Positions 35,923 to 45,954 of a DNA stretch of 64,000 bases are shown in pieces (positions within the stretch are counted from its first letter, which is position 1; each line of letters starts with the position of its first letter). This DNA is from NBLH01 sp050296515. GTDB taxonomy: Bacteria; Bacteroidota; Bacteroidia; Bacteroidales; NBLH01. The notes beneath the pieces are model-generated. The model was not told where the DNA came from and searched no databases. It saw only the letters and a list, made by a program, of their open reading frames with translations. Location of the stretch: the NCBI GenBank assembly GCA_050296515.1, contig JBNKRJ010000077.1:1-64000 (forward strand), in the 5' to 3' direction. The translations under genes were made by a program, and so were the position numbers.

Positions 35923-36570
35923 TTAACTTAATTTAGCTATTAATCCTACGAGATGTTTTATTGCCAAATTTCTGTTAGTGTAAAAATTTGACTTGTAGCC
36001 ATTTCTACCAACAATTACATTTAATCTTTGGAAAATATCGTTTCCCAAAACAAAATCACAATTTGACTCCTTAAGTAGGTGTTGAGATAATTCCAAGGTT
36101 TCCTGCCTTGGAACATTTGAAGCGGTCTTAAACCCAACAACGAAGATATCAGGTCGTTGCAGTTTTATACTTGAAATCAGTTTGTCTGATTTCGTCAGTA
36201 GCATTTTAATATCACCATCCCGGCTTTTTAATCTGGGTTGATTTTTCCCACTATTGGTTAGTTCGTCATGTTCAATAACATGTGCATTAAAATCACACAA
36301 GGCTACAGGCAGAAAAATCACGTCACTATCAGGGTCAAAACATATATTCTCGATAAGTACTTTTACATCCTCGCTTGTTTCAATTTCAGATTTTCCTCCA
36401 CTGGCCATTTTAGTCAAATGCAGGTTTATTTTAAACTGCTGATTATCAAATAAACTATCACACTCCTGAGCAATCTGCTTAGCAGTTGAACCATATGCAA
36501 CGGCTGAAATGGCTAAATGAGGACGAACATGAAAAACTGTGCCACCTCCAATTATGTGAATACCCTTCAT
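35923..36570 (-). CDS. Stand-alone CoaB-fold (DFP) protein
   Basis: The 215-residue protein resembles the CoaB half of CoaBC (phosphopantothenoylcysteine synthetase): IHIIGGGTVFHVRPHLAIS, VIFLPVALCDFNAHVIE (compare AAVADYR), KSRDGDIKMLLTKSDKL, and VVGFKTAS (compare VGFAAET) with NCDFVLGNDI. The CoaC flavoprotein half is missing. A normal coaBC probably exists elsewhere, so this could be a specialised paralogue. It lies 7 bp downstream of a secreted hypothetical on the same strand. Confidence 0.65.
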   Translation of the reverse strand: MKGIHIIGGGTVFHVRPHLAISAVAYGSTAKQIAQECDSLFDNQQFKINLHLTKMASGGKSEIETSEDVKVLIENICFDPDSDVIFLPVALCDFNAHVIEHDELTNSGKNQPRLKSRDGDIKMLLTKSDKLISSIKLQRPDIFVVGFKTASNVPRQETLELSQHLLKESNCDFVLGNDIFQRLNVIVGRNGYKSNFYTNRNLAIKHLVGLIAKLS

Positions 36571-36577
36571 TCCAATA

Positions 36578-37558
36578 CTAATCGAAGTACTCGTATTTGT
36601 AGAAATATTTAGACCTGTATTTTTCCGAATATTTAATGTCAGAACTTACCAAACGGTTATTTTCATATATTTCTATGCATAAATAATCTCTTTTCTTTGT
36701 AGTGATACTTTTAAGCTTATTTTGCTTATTATACTCTCGTTCAATTGTAAACTCTGTGCAATCTATACTTTGAGGCTCATTGTTTTTTTCAAGACAGTCT
36801 TTGACTTCTTTAACCAAAATCCCACCATCATTGTATTCAAAAAAATGATTCAAAATTTGCTTCTTTGAGTTTGCAGGAAATAACTTTTTGGTGCTAATCA
36901 TTCCCTTGGAATTATAAGTGTATATTTCTTCAAAATTCTCTTTTTTGATTAGTTTGGAACCTTTAAGTTTTTCAATAAGCGTTTCGGATTTCATTTCAGA
37001 AGCTTCACCAGGTTCTTCTAAATCAAAGTACTTGATTTCGATATTTCTTTGTGATAAAAGTTTATTCTTATCAAAGTTAAAAGTTTCGGTTTGAATCTTG
37101 CTTTCCCCCATTCCTCCTGCAATATAAAAAGTAGATATTTTAACTACGTCACTCTTATCATCCAATTCCTTCACCGTTTCTGAGTAAAATCCCATGGCCT
37201 GATTCTTTTCAATTTCATAACCATCTGGATAAGAATAGGTAGCTATACCATTAGCAAAACTTTCGCCATAAAGTGCTTCTTTTTCAATAAGCCTGCCTTT
37301 ATCATCATATTTATAATTTAAATGAATGTGATAATCAGGCTGTTCATCTTTAATAACCTTTCCGTTTTTATTGAATTCAACGATTCTATTCAGATATGAT
37401 GTATCCTGTTTAGCAACAACCTCATACACCAAAACTCTTTTTACATTTTTATCAGGTTTTTCTACAAAATATTCATTTTCCTGAGCAGCAAGTGTATAAA
37501 AACTAAGAAACATTTTCACAAAAAACAATAGAGCTAAATGTCTAGTCCTAAATCTCAT
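36578..37558 (-). CDS. Secreted YD-like repeat protein
   Basis: The 326-residue protein has an export signal (MRFRTRHLALLFFVKMFLSF...TLAAQ), started here at the second Met. The body is built from repeating strand segments such as YKYDDKGRLIEKEALYG, YTYNSKGMISTKKL and YNDGGILVKEV, as in other secreted Bacteroidota proteins of unknown role. No catalytic motif is visible. It resembles in style the 7110-7955 gene product, but is not obviously a duplicate of it. Confidence 0.6.
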   Translation of the reverse strand: MRFRTRHLALLFFVKMFLSFYTLAAQENEYFVEKPDKNVKRVLVYEVVAKQDTSYLNRIVEFNKNGKVIKDEQPDYHIHLNYKYDDKGRLIEKEALYGESFANGIATYSYPDGYEIEKNQAMGFYSETVKELDDKSDVVKISTFYIAGGMGESKIQTETFNFDKNKLLSQRNIEIKYFDLEEPGEASEMKSETLIEKLKGSKLIKKENFEEIYTYNSKGMISTKKLFPANSKKQILNHFFEYNDGGILVKEVKDCLEKNNEPQSIDCTEFTIEREYNKQNKLKSITTKKRDYLCIEIYENNRLVSSDIKYSEKYRSKYFYKYEYFD

Positions 37559-37602
37559 AACCTCCATATTAAATGTTTAAAAATGAAATTTTGAAGATGA
37601 AG

Positions 37603-40600
37603 TTAAGTCAAAAAACTTGTAATTTTTTTCATTAATTCATCAATATCAATTGGTTTGTGGATGTAATCATCGCAGCCGGCATTAAATGCTTTTGACTCAT
37701 CTCCCATCAGAGCGTAAGCAGTTTGGGCAATTATAGGTAAATTGGGTCTTATTCTTTTTATTTTTTCTGTAGCATCATAACCATTTAAAACCGGCATTTT
37801 TATATCCATTAAAACCAAATCAATAGTTTCGTTTACCATGCAATGCTCAACAGCTTCTTGCCCATTCACAGCCCAAATTAAATTAACTTTTGTGCCCTCA
37901 AATATTTCTTCAAAAAATTTATAATTAACCAGTTCATCTTCAGCGACAAGAATTACTTTACTACTCCAGTCTATTCTATCTCCATCAAACTTAATTTCAG
38001 GAATCTGGGAGACTTTTCCTTTTGAAAATTCAAGAGGCAAAGTAAATACAAAAGTAGAACCCTCATTAATTTCAGAATCTACCCAAATCTGCCCTCCCAT
38101 CTTTTCAATGTAAGCTTTTGAGATAGACAACCCTAGACCTGTTCCTCCATATTTTCTGGCCGAAGTTAGTTCAACCTGCCTGAATCGCTCAAAAATTATA
38201 GCTGTAAACTCCTTATCAATGCCAATTCCCGTATCTGAAACAAAGAACTCGATAAAACCATCTCTTACCTCATAACCAAATTTAATCTCACCTTTATGAG
38301 TAAACTTAAATGCGTTATCCAGCAGATTAATCAATATTTGCCTAAGTTTTGTTTCATCAGTCTTTAAAAGTATATCAACACCTTTATTGTCTAGTTGAAA
38401 ATCAATATTCTTATCAATTGCTTTTTGGTAATACAAATCAGCCAGGCTTCGGGAAAGTAAATCCAATCTGACTTCGTCCTCCTCTATATCAATTTGTCCT
38501 GCTTCAATTTTAGAAATATCAACTAAATCATTGATTATAGAAAGCAATTGATGACTATTTTGTTTGATAATTTCAATGTATTTCTGCCTCTTCTCTTTTG
38601 CAAGATTGTCTTTTGCCAAAAGCCCTGAGAACCCCATTATTCCATTCATCGGAGTTCTTATTTCATGAGACATATTTGCTAAAAAGGCAGTTTTTAATTT
38701 ATCACTCTCTTCAGCCTTTTGCTTTGCTTCAAGCAGCTCCAGATTTAAACTTGTAAGCTCCTCATTTAAAGCCTGATACTCTTCATTCTGCTCTTTTAAC
38801 TGTTTATCGGTTTCGAATACAATTTTCTCTGCTTTTTTCTTATCAGTAACATCACCAAAAATAACCGCAAAATAATTCTGCTGCGGACTATATGCTAATC
38901 CTGTATAATACTTATCGAACTCTTCAACATAATCTTCGAACCAATAAGGTTCACCCGTTTTTCCTACTTTTCCAAAATTCTCAATCCAATGCTTTTCAAT
39001 ATTTGGTCTAACCTCAAGAATTGTTTTATTTAAAATATCTTCTTTTTTTAAACCTGTAAGTCTTTCATAGGCAGGATTAAGTTCAACAAAACGATAATCT
39101 ACAGGAATATCCAAATCATTATAAATCACTTCATGTAAAGCAAATCCATCTAACATCTCAGTAAATAATGCCCGATATTCCTTCTCCCGCGTTTCTGCAA
39201 GTTCTTTTGCAACAATTAATTCCTCTCCAGCCTTTTTTAATTCACTAATGTCGCGTGTGATGGAAATCAGGTATTTTTCATGATCAAGAATAACTATTCG
39301 TGCCGACATTAAGCCACTTATAATTTTACCACCTTTCAGTCTGAATTTCGCATCAAAATTAATGATGTAGCCTTTCTGAGTCAATTCTCCTAACAACTTG
39401 AATTTATCACTTTTGTTCACCCAAAAATTCAAGTCCTCAGCAGTTCGCCCTAAAACTTCTTCTTCGGAATAGCCAGTGGAACACATAAACCCCTGGTTGA
39501 TTTCCACATACCTCCCATCACTCATTCTATTTATACTGATTGAGTCAGGGCTGGTTTTGAAGGCGGCACGGAACTTTTCTTCGCTAAAAACAAGGGCTTC
39601 TTCAGCTACTTTTCTATCGCTAATATCATTTATAGCTGTTACTCTTACTTCCTTTCCTTTGTATTCGTACATTCGTCCATGAAACTCGGCCCAGAATTTT
39701 GTACCATCTTTCTTTTGAGCAATTGCTTCATAAGGCTCTTCGTAGCCCGTCATCATTTTCTGCCTTACAATCTCTTTTGATTCTTCAGCTATTACATCTG
39801 TACCAAAAATACCAATTAGTTCTTCGTATTTGTAACCAAACATTTCACAGGCTGCTTTATTACATTCTATGCAAACTCCTTTGTCTGAAAAGAAAAGTGC
39901 CTCTTCAGTAGCTTCAGATAATGCCCTGTTTTTTAACTCGCTTTCTTTTAAGGCTTCCTCAACTCTTTTTTGCTCTGTAATATCTACCATGGTGATAATA
40001 TTCTGCTCACCTAATGATACAAAGGAAAAATCAACAATTTTTCTCTCCCCGCTTTTACATGTTGGTTCCCATATTTGCTTTTCTATTTCTGTTCCTGTTT
40101 TTATGGCCACTTCAACAGCTTTGTTCCATCGTTTCTGGACTTTTTTTCTGTATTCGATATCAGGATAAGCTGTCTTCCACCAGGTTTCAGCTGTTGAAAT
40201 ATCATGGATGGTATAACCATAGCACTTTGTAAATGCTTTGTTCATCATTAAAAAGTCCTGATTGTTATTTGTAACAACCATAGGAATTGCATTTAGCTCA
40301 ATAATTTTTCTAAATTCGGCTTCGCTTTTTCTTAATGCATCTTCAGCTTTTCTTTGTTCGGTAATATCAACGTGTGTACCAACAAACCGAACAGCTTTAT
40401 GTCCATCTTTACTCATCACCTTGAAGCCACGTGAAAGAACATTTACCCAATGCCCTTTTTTATGTTTTAAACGAACCTCAATCTCATATTTCGCCTTTTG
40501 CCCTAGTAAATAACCTTTTTTTGCCTTTTCTGAAGCCTTATAATCTTTTGGATGAACCAATCTCTTCCAGGTTCCTGAATTATTTTCCAGTTCGTGTTCT

Positions 40601-41682
40601 TCGTATCCCAACATGGTTTTCCATCTCTTAGAAAGAAAAACCTCTCCTGTTTCAAGGTTATTATCCCAGAGTCCATCATTTGCTCCTTTCATTGCAAGTT
40701 GATATCGTTCTTCACTTGCCTTTAACTCTGCTTCGAATCTTTTTCGTTCAGTAATATCTCTGCCAACTGCAACAACGCCGTCTACTTCTCCATCATCTCC
40801 GACAATTGATTTATTCGACCAATAATACCATCTCCAACCATGAATAGTTTTCATTCTCTCCTCATGGCTGCATTCAAATGGTGGTTTTTTTAAATCTTTA
40901 TGTGATTTTTTAACCTGCTCAATATCATCTTCATGAATGTATGGAAAAAAAGATTTTCCAATCAAATCCTCACTGTCAGAGCCTAACTCCTTCGCATACT
41001 GCGGAGAAATGTATGTAAGTTTAAAATCTTTATCAAACTTAACAATTAGGGCATTCTGATTTTCGACTATCAGCTTATAGTCTTCTTCAATATCCTTTAA
41101 ATCTTTGCTAATTTTGTTTATTTCAGTATGCTTTCGCTCAAGTCCGGCCTTTAATTCCTCATTTGCTGCATTTAGTTCACATTCAATTTCTTTTCGATCT
41201 TCAATCTCTGATTTTAATAGCTTTTCTTGTTTTAAATAACGAAGATCTTTTTCAATGGTTAATTTTAGTTCTTGTAAAATGCTAGTTTCAAGCTCAGAGA
41301 ATTTTCGTTCTGTACTGTCAATACAACACAGGCATCCAAAAAAAACATTATTGGGAGTTGAAAGCGGAATTCCGAAAAAAGAAAGAACTTTTGTTTCAAT
41401 TAAAGTGCTAAGCTTCTTAATTAATTCATCTTCTTTCCCTACTGCCACTACCGGAGCAGAGGATCCAGCAACCTTATCAAACAAAAGATTGTTTGTTTCG
41501 AAATTATTTAGGCTGTTTGATCTAAATGATTCTGTTTTAGTAATAAACTGCCATGATTCTTTTGTCCTTCTTACAATAAAAATATCCCGAGAATTAATTA
41601 ATTTGGCAATAAGATTCAACGAACTCTCCCAAGCTACAATGTATTCCCCAGGAATCTCTAGTTTGGACAATTGTAAAGGCAT
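37603..41682 (-). CDS. Multi-PAS hybrid sensor histidine kinase
   Basis: The 1359-residue protein reads in order: a GAF-like N-terminus (1-155), a coiled coil, about six PAS domains (from about 200 to 950), another coiled coil, HisKA with His1006 (FLANMSHEIRTPMNGIMG), a HATPase with GTGLGLSISK, and a C-terminal receiver whose phospho-acceptor is Asp1293 (LVLMDIKMPVLNGYD). It has no transmembrane segment, so it senses cytoplasmic signals. The PAS chain suggests redox or ligand integration. No cognate response regulator is adjacent. Confidence 0.9.
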   Translation of the reverse strand: MPLQLSKLEIPGEYIVAWESSLNLIAKLINSRDIFIVRRTKESWQFITKTESFRSNSLNNFETNNLLFDKVAGSSAPVVAVGKEDELIKKLSTLIETKVLSFFGIPLSTPNNVFFGCLCCIDSTERKFSELETSILQELKLTIEKDLRYLKQEKLLKSEIEDRKEIECELNAANEELKAGLERKHTEINKISKDLKDIEEDYKLIVENQNALIVKFDKDFKLTYISPQYAKELGSDSEDLIGKSFFPYIHEDDIEQVKKSHKDLKKPPFECSHEERMKTIHGWRWYYWSNKSIVGDDGEVDGVVAVGRDITERKRFEAELKASEERYQLAMKGANDGLWDNNLETGEVFLSKRWKTMLGYEEHELENNSGTWKRLVHPKDYKASEKAKKGYLLGQKAKYEIEVRLKHKKGHWVNVLSRGFKVMSKDGHKAVRFVGTHVDITEQRKAEDALRKSEAEFRKIIELNAIPMVVTNNNQDFLMMNKAFTKCYGYTIHDISTAETWWKTAYPDIEYRKKVQKRWNKAVEVAIKTGTEIEKQIWEPTCKSGERKIVDFSFVSLGEQNIITMVDITEQKRVEEALKESELKNRALSEATEEALFFSDKGVCIECNKAACEMFGYKYEELIGIFGTDVIAEESKEIVRQKMMTGYEEPYEAIAQKKDGTKFWAEFHGRMYEYKGKEVRVTAINDISDRKVAEEALVFSEEKFRAAFKTSPDSISINRMSDGRYVEINQGFMCSTGYSEEEVLGRTAEDLNFWVNKSDKFKLLGELTQKGYIINFDAKFRLKGGKIISGLMSARIVILDHEKYLISITRDISELKKAGEELIVAKELAETREKEYRALFTEMLDGFALHEVIYNDLDIPVDYRFVELNPAYERLTGLKKEDILNKTILEVRPNIEKHWIENFGKVGKTGEPYWFEDYVEEFDKYYTGLAYSPQQNYFAVIFGDVTDKKKAEKIVFETDKQLKEQNEEYQALNEELTSLNLELLEAKQKAEESDKLKTAFLANMSHEIRTPMNGIMGFSGLLAKDNLAKEKRQKYIEIIKQNSHQLLSIINDLVDISKIEAGQIDIEEDEVRLDLLSRSLADLYYQKAIDKNIDFQLDNKGVDILLKTDETKLRQILINLLDNAFKFTHKGEIKFGYEVRDGFIEFFVSDTGIGIDKEFTAIIFERFRQVELTSARKYGGTGLGLSISKAYIEKMGGQIWVDSEINEGSTFVFTLPLEFSKGKVSQIPEIKFDGDRIDWSSKVILVAEDELVNYKFFEEIFEGTKVNLIWAVNGQEAVEHCMVNETIDLVLMDIKMPVLNGYDATEKIKRIRPNLPIIAQTAYALMGDESKAFNAGCDDYIHKPIDIDELMKKITSFLT

Positions 41683-41825
41683 CGATCAATAGGTTTTATT
41701 CCATTCAAAAATAGAAAATTCTTACAAACTTTCTAAATGATATTCAAGCAATTATATAAAAGTTTTAACAAACGGGTTTAAATGAATACATCAATATTTT
41801 TAAGAATAAGAAATTATTTAGAATC

Positions 41826-42275
41826 TCACTTATCAAGCAAAGATTGGACAATTTCGGCAGAATCAGCAACAAAACCAGGACACTTTGCCTTAAAAATACC
41901 GCTTTCTCTAAGATAGTTTAGCCCTTCATCAGTTGATGTATCTGCACCTAGTAATTCCTTGCAAAATGTGGTACCATGCTTAGCTGTGAATCGATTATGA
42001 TATTCTGCAATTAATTTTCTTACTTCTTCTCTACTTTTCTCATCATTGGGCTCGGAATATCCATTATTAAGGCCTAACGCCATTTGGGCACCTACAACCG
42101 CTCCGCACGTTTCACCTCGATAACACAGTCCTGCTGCAAATCCACTCGAAATTTTAAAACTGGTTTGTTCATCAATTCCTTTTTCCATTGCAAATGGAAC
42201 AAAAACTGCCTGACAGCAATTGTATCCTTCATCAAAAATAGCTTTGGCTTCCCAAATTTTGTTGTTTTCAGTCAT
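41826..42275 (-). CDS. C_GCAxxG_C_C family protein
   Basis: The 149-residue protein carries the family's conserved cysteine pattern: EGYNCCQAVF, GLCYRGETCGAVVGAQMALG, and later TTFCKELLG with KCPGFV. Such proteins are thought to bind a metal or redox cofactor. The role is unknown. It is 18 bp downstream of the response regulator, so it may belong to the two-component operon. No signal peptide is visible. Confidence 0.85.
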   Translation of the reverse strand: MTENNKIWEAKAIFDEGYNCCQAVFVPFAMEKGIDEQTSFKISSGFAAGLCYRGETCGAVVGAQMALGLNNGYSEPNDEKSREEVRKLIAEYHNRFTAKHGTTFCKELLGADTSTDEGLNYLRESGIFKAKCPGFVADSAEIVQSLLDK

Positions 42276-42293
42276 ATAGTTGTTTTTAGATAT

Positions 42294-42983
42294 TTACTCT
42301 TCGGAAAGGACGTAACCAACAGTTGGTATTCCTTCAATTTTTATTGAATTATCATCCTTTAAATATTTTCGTAGTTTAGTGATAAAAACATCAAGACTGC
42401 GGCCTGTAAAATAATCATTTTTATTCCAAACTGAGAGTAAAATGTCATCACGTTTGGTTATTCTGTTTTTTGAAAGGCAAAGAAGCTTCAATACTTCGTT
42501 TTCTTTTTTTGTGAGTCTTTTCGGTTGATTACCAATAATCAGCATTTGATTTGAATAATCGAAGTTATATTTTCCTATTTCAAAATTGGTAATTTCATTC
42601 TTTTTATCATTTAACGAAACCCTGTTTTGAATGGCATTAATTCTACAAAGTAATTCTTCTTCATCGAAAGGTTTTGTAATATAATCATCAACCCCAAGGT
42701 TAAAGCCATGAATTTTATCCTCTTTCATTGATTTTGCAGTTAGCAAAATAATCGGAACCTCCTTGCTCTTTTCACGAACTTTTTTTGTTAGCGAATAACC
42801 ATCAAGTTTGGGTAACATAATATCAAAAATGCAAAAATCGTAATCATCACTATTCCACGCTATTAACCCAGCCTCACCATCTTTGCAAAGTTTTACCTTA
42901 AATTTTTTTTCTTCAAGATATTCAGCAAGCAAAAAGCCCATGCTAATATCATCTTCAACCAGTAATATTCTTGTTTTCTGCAT
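42294..42983 (-). CDS. OmpR-family response regulator
   Basis: The 229-residue protein has a receiver domain (MQKTRILLVEDDISMGFLLA, phospho-acceptor Asp54 in IFDIMLPKLDGY) and a C-terminal winged helix with KRLTKKENEVLKLLC and TGRSLDVFITKLRKYL. Its ATG overlaps the kinase stop (TAATG), so the two are translationally coupled. It resembles the RprY-type regulators of this phylum. Confidence 0.92.
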   Translation of the reverse strand: MQKTRILLVEDDISMGFLLAEYLEEKKFKVKLCKDGEAGLIAWNSDDYDFCIFDIMLPKLDGYSLTKKVREKSKEVPIILLTAKSMKEDKIHGFNLGVDDYITKPFDEEELLCRINAIQNRVSLNDKKNEITNFEIGKYNFDYSNQMLIIGNQPKRLTKKENEVLKLLCLSKNRITKRDDILLSVWNKNDYFTGRSLDVFITKLRKYLKDDNSIKIEGIPTVGYVLSEE

Positions 42984-44320
42984 TAAGCATTTTGTTTTGT
43001 TAACAAACCACCTCCTTTTAACGGCAAAATAATAGTAAAGGTACTTCCCTTTCCCTGTTTACTACTTAATTTTACTGTTCCATTATGCAACTCAACAACC
43101 TCTTTTACATAACTAAGACCAATACCATAACCTTTTATATTGTGTACATCTCCGGTCGGAACCCTGTAATATTTGTCAAAAACAAGTTTTTGCTCTTTAG
43201 CATCAATGCCAATTCCATTGTCCGAAATTTCCGTTATAAGTTGCTCTCCTTTATTGTAACATTTTATGTCAATTTTAAGATTGCCATTTGAATACTTACA
43301 TGCATTTTCAATAATATTAGAAAAGGAATTGTGTAAATGCTTTTGACTACCTCGAATTAGAGCTTCAGAGGCCATACAATCAAGATGTATCGTACCCTCT
43401 TTTTCCTCGACCATTGTGCAATTACACTTCACCACATCATCAAGAATATCACGTACATTTACCTGTTCAAATTTCAACACGGCTCCATTATGTTCCAGGC
43501 AAGCAAGTTCAAGCATTTCAGAAAGATGTCCCTGAAGCTTTGTTTTTTCATTTTCTATAATCTCAGTATACTTAATCAATTTCTCAGGAAGGACAATTTC
43601 TTCACTATTCCTTATTCTTGAATTTGCAAATCCAATGCTGGCAAGAGGCGTTTTAAACTCGTGTGCCATATTGTTAATGAAATTCCTGGTTTGAACAGCC
43701 AATTTTAGCTCTTGACTGTACATTCTGTAAGTAACTATAAAAGAAGCCATTAATAAAAGAATAAGCAAAACAGAAGAAATAAACATGGTGCTTATCCGCT
43801 CAATAATGAATTTGTTTTTTTCCGGAAAGCGAACCCTTAGCTCAATACTGCCCTGCTGGAGAGCTATATCCAGACTTTCGGAATAAACCTCCTGATTTTG
43901 GTAATTACTTACAGCATATTTGGAATTTGCATAGTCTATCTCAAAATCATATGCCAAATCAATATCATAATTATCAAGATTACTTTTGATTATTGAATCA
44001 ACTTTATTCCACTCTAATCGTTTCAACCGCTTAACAAAATAGGAAGAAGTATCTTTCAAACAAATCTCCACATTATTACACATTTGTCTGTCTTGAGAGA
44101 TTTGAGATGCAGCTATATCCAATGATAGTTTTACACTCTGGGTAAAATGTCTTTTTTCGGTCTCGGCTGTACTTAATAATCTGTTTATTTGTATGTATAA
44201 AAGCAATATCAAAAAAACAAATGTAGATGCTAATAATACTTTCTGTAATTTCCTGCTTTTCAACTTAGCTGTACTTTTAATATTCAATTGCCTGCCACAA
44301 AGATATCCAAAAAAAAGCAC
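42983..44320 (-). CDS. Sensor histidine kinase paired with the OmpR-type regulator
   Basis: The 445-residue kinase has two transmembrane helices (about 28-44 and 176-198) flanking a periplasmic sensor of ~130 residues. HisKA has His220 (FINNMAHEFKTPLASIGFAN) and the ATPase domain has NIIENACKYS, DNGIGID and GYGIGLSYVKE. The layout and the coupled regulator resemble RprX/RprY. The start may be a little downstream of the first ATG, since the first 20 residues carry no signal feature. Confidence 0.9.
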   Translation of the reverse strand: MLFFGYLCGRQLNIKSTAKLKSRKLQKVLLASTFVFLILLLYIQINRLLSTAETEKRHFTQSVKLSLDIAASQISQDRQMCNNVEICLKDTSSYFVKRLKRLEWNKVDSIIKSNLDNYDIDLAYDFEIDYANSKYAVSNYQNQEVYSESLDIALQQGSIELRVRFPEKNKFIIERISTMFISSVLLILLLMASFIVTYRMYSQELKLAVQTRNFINNMAHEFKTPLASIGFANSRIRNSEEIVLPEKLIKYTEIIENEKTKLQGHLSEMLELACLEHNGAVLKFEQVNVRDILDDVVKCNCTMVEEKEGTIHLDCMASEALIRGSQKHLHNSFSNIIENACKYSNGNLKIDIKCYNKGEQLITEISDNGIGIDAKEQKLVFDKYYRVPTGDVHNIKGYGIGLSYVKEVVELHNGTVKLSSKQGKGSTFTIILPLKGGGLLTKQNA

Positions 44321-44391
44321 GAAATTCTTTTTTTAACATCGCCTTAACACGAATTAACTGGCTGATAACCTGCTAAATTGAAAAAAACAAA

Positions 44392-44399
44392 TATTTTTG
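44392..44399 (+). promoter_or_regulatory. -7 box TATTTTTG before the Cys-rich small protein
   Basis: This is an exact TAnnTTTG match, 36 bp before the ATG at 44436. A clear -33 partner at the usual distance was not found. Confidence 0.35.
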
Positions 44400-44435
44400 G
44401 GCTGTTAATATTAATATTCACTTAAAAATAAAGAA

Positions 44436-44684
44436 ATGAAGAAATTATTGCTAGTACTTTTTGTTGCAAGTTTTGTTGGATTGGCATTTGCTTTTAGCCC
44501 TGCCAGAATAGTAAGTTCACCAGGATTGAATGGAACAGTTTTAATGGATGACACTACAAAAACAACAACAAAGAAAGCCACAGCTAAAAAAGATGCTACT
44601 AAAAAAATGGATTGTAGTAGTAAATCTTGCTGCAAATCACACTGTTCAGAAAAAAAGACAACTAAGAAAAAGGAAGACAACTAA
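44436..44684 (+). CDS. Small exported Cys/Lys-rich protein
   Basis: The 82-residue protein has a clean signal peptide (MKKLLLVLFVASFVGLAFAF), a Thr/Lys-rich linker, and a terminal cysteine cluster CSSKSCCKSHC followed by Lys/Glu. It probably binds metal, or is a small periplasmic thiol protein. It has its own promoter box and is followed by a strong terminator. No family is recognised. Confidence 0.65.
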   Translation: MKKLLLVLFVASFVGLAFAFSPARIVSSPGLNGTVLMDDTTKTTTKKATAKKDATKKMDCSSKSCCKSHCSEKKTTKKKEDN

Positions 44685-44697
44685 AAACAACATATAA

Positions 44698-44730
44698 AAA
44701 ATCCGCTTTCAAATAAAAGCGGATTTTTTA
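44698..44730. terminator. Bidirectional Rho-independent terminator
   Basis: AATCCGCTTT (44700-44709) pairs with AAAGCGGATT (44716-44725) around a short loop. A run of A precedes it and a run of T follows it. It serves both the small Cys-rich gene and the convergent oxidoreductase. Confidence 0.85.
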
Positions 44731-44751
44731 TGTTGCATTGAAGTTTTACTT

Positions 44752-45756
44752 TTACCAAGAAACTCCTACTTTGCCAATTGTAGATCTGGCCTCTAAAGCA
44801 GTATGAGCTTCATTAAGCTGATCAATTGAATACATACCTCCAACATGAGGTTCTATTTTGCCTTCCTCTGCAAGTTTTACTACATTTTGCATGCAATATT
44901 GAAGGACTTCAGGCTTATGTTTACCAATTTTGAGCATATTTACTCCAGCCAAAGTTCTTGAGTTCATAATAAAAACAACCGGGTGGTAAAATCCGAATGA
45001 GAGCCCGAATTTTACTTTTTGGAAGAAGTTATTAGCTTCGAGCTGTGAGGCTGCACCAAAAGAAACCATCCGCCCACCAAAATCAAGCAGTTTAAGTCCT
45101 TTTTTAAATGTTTTTCCACCTATTGAGTCAAAAACAACATCTAGTTTTTCTTCTATCTCTGTGGCAAAATCTTTTTCCCGGTAATTGATAGGATAATCAA
45201 CTCCTTGGTTTTTAAGGTATTCAATCTTTTCGGCAGAACCTGCTGTTCCATAAATCTTACAACCTTTAAGTTTACACAATTGAACCAGCGCAGTTCCAAC
45301 TCCGCCAGCTGCTGCCTGAACCAAAACCTTATCTCCTTCAAATATATTGGTTGCAACATGCGAAGCATAATAAGCAGTACAATATTGAACAGCCAACGCA
45401 AGAGCCTTTCCAGTATCATAATCATCAGAAATTTTTACAACAGCTCTGGCATCAGTATTAACATGGGTTGCATAACCACCAAAAATTGTAAAAGCCGCAA
45501 CTCTATCGCCTTCCTTTACATGTTCAACACCTTCAGTTATTTTCATCACTTTTCCTACAACTTCGTAACCAATAACTGTGGGAAGCGGCGGACATTCCCG
45601 ATACATTCCCAAACGGGCAACCACATCTGCAAAATTTAACCCAAATGCCTCAACCTCAATACTTACCTCACCTTTTTGAGGCTCAGCTAATTTAATTACT
45701 CGTTTTTCAAATGCTACTTCAGGTTTTCCGTTTTTTACAATATATATTGCTTCCAT
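44752..45756 (-). CDS. Quinone-oxidoreductase-like MDR protein
   Basis: The 334-residue medium-chain dehydrogenase/reductase of the zinc-free QOR class has PTVIGYEVVGKV, VLVQAAAGGVGTALVQLCK (the AxxGGVG nucleotide motif) and AGVNMLKIGKHKP. No structural or catalytic zinc cysteines are present. It probably reduces quinones or enones with NADPH. It is divergent from the NimA-like gene. Confidence 0.85.
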   Translation of the reverse strand: MEAIYIVKNGKPEVAFEKRVIKLAEPQKGEVSIEVEAFGLNFADVVARLGMYRECPPLPTVIGYEVVGKVMKITEGVEHVKEGDRVAAFTIFGGYATHVNTDARAVVKISDDYDTGKALALAVQYCTAYYASHVATNIFEGDKVLVQAAAGGVGTALVQLCKLKGCKIYGTAGSAEKIEYLKNQGVDYPINYREKDFATEIEEKLDVVFDSIGGKTFKKGLKLLDFGGRMVSFGAASQLEANNFFQKVKFGLSFGFYHPVVFIMNSRTLAGVNMLKIGKHKPEVLQYCMQNVVKLAEEGKIEPHVGGMYSIDQLNEAHTALEARSTIGKVGVSW

Positions 45757-45954
45757 TTAAATAAGATTTTCTGACTAGAAATATTGTTTTAGTGCCGCAA
45801 ATATAGGTAACCATTTTTCAATTTCCCCTTTCTTCATGAATTAAATCATGAATATTTGGGATTAGTTTCACTCGTTTCACAAATTAAAAAATATGCTATT
45901 AATTGAAATTTAACCATCTTTTTTATAATATTAACTGGATTAAAAAAATGACTC

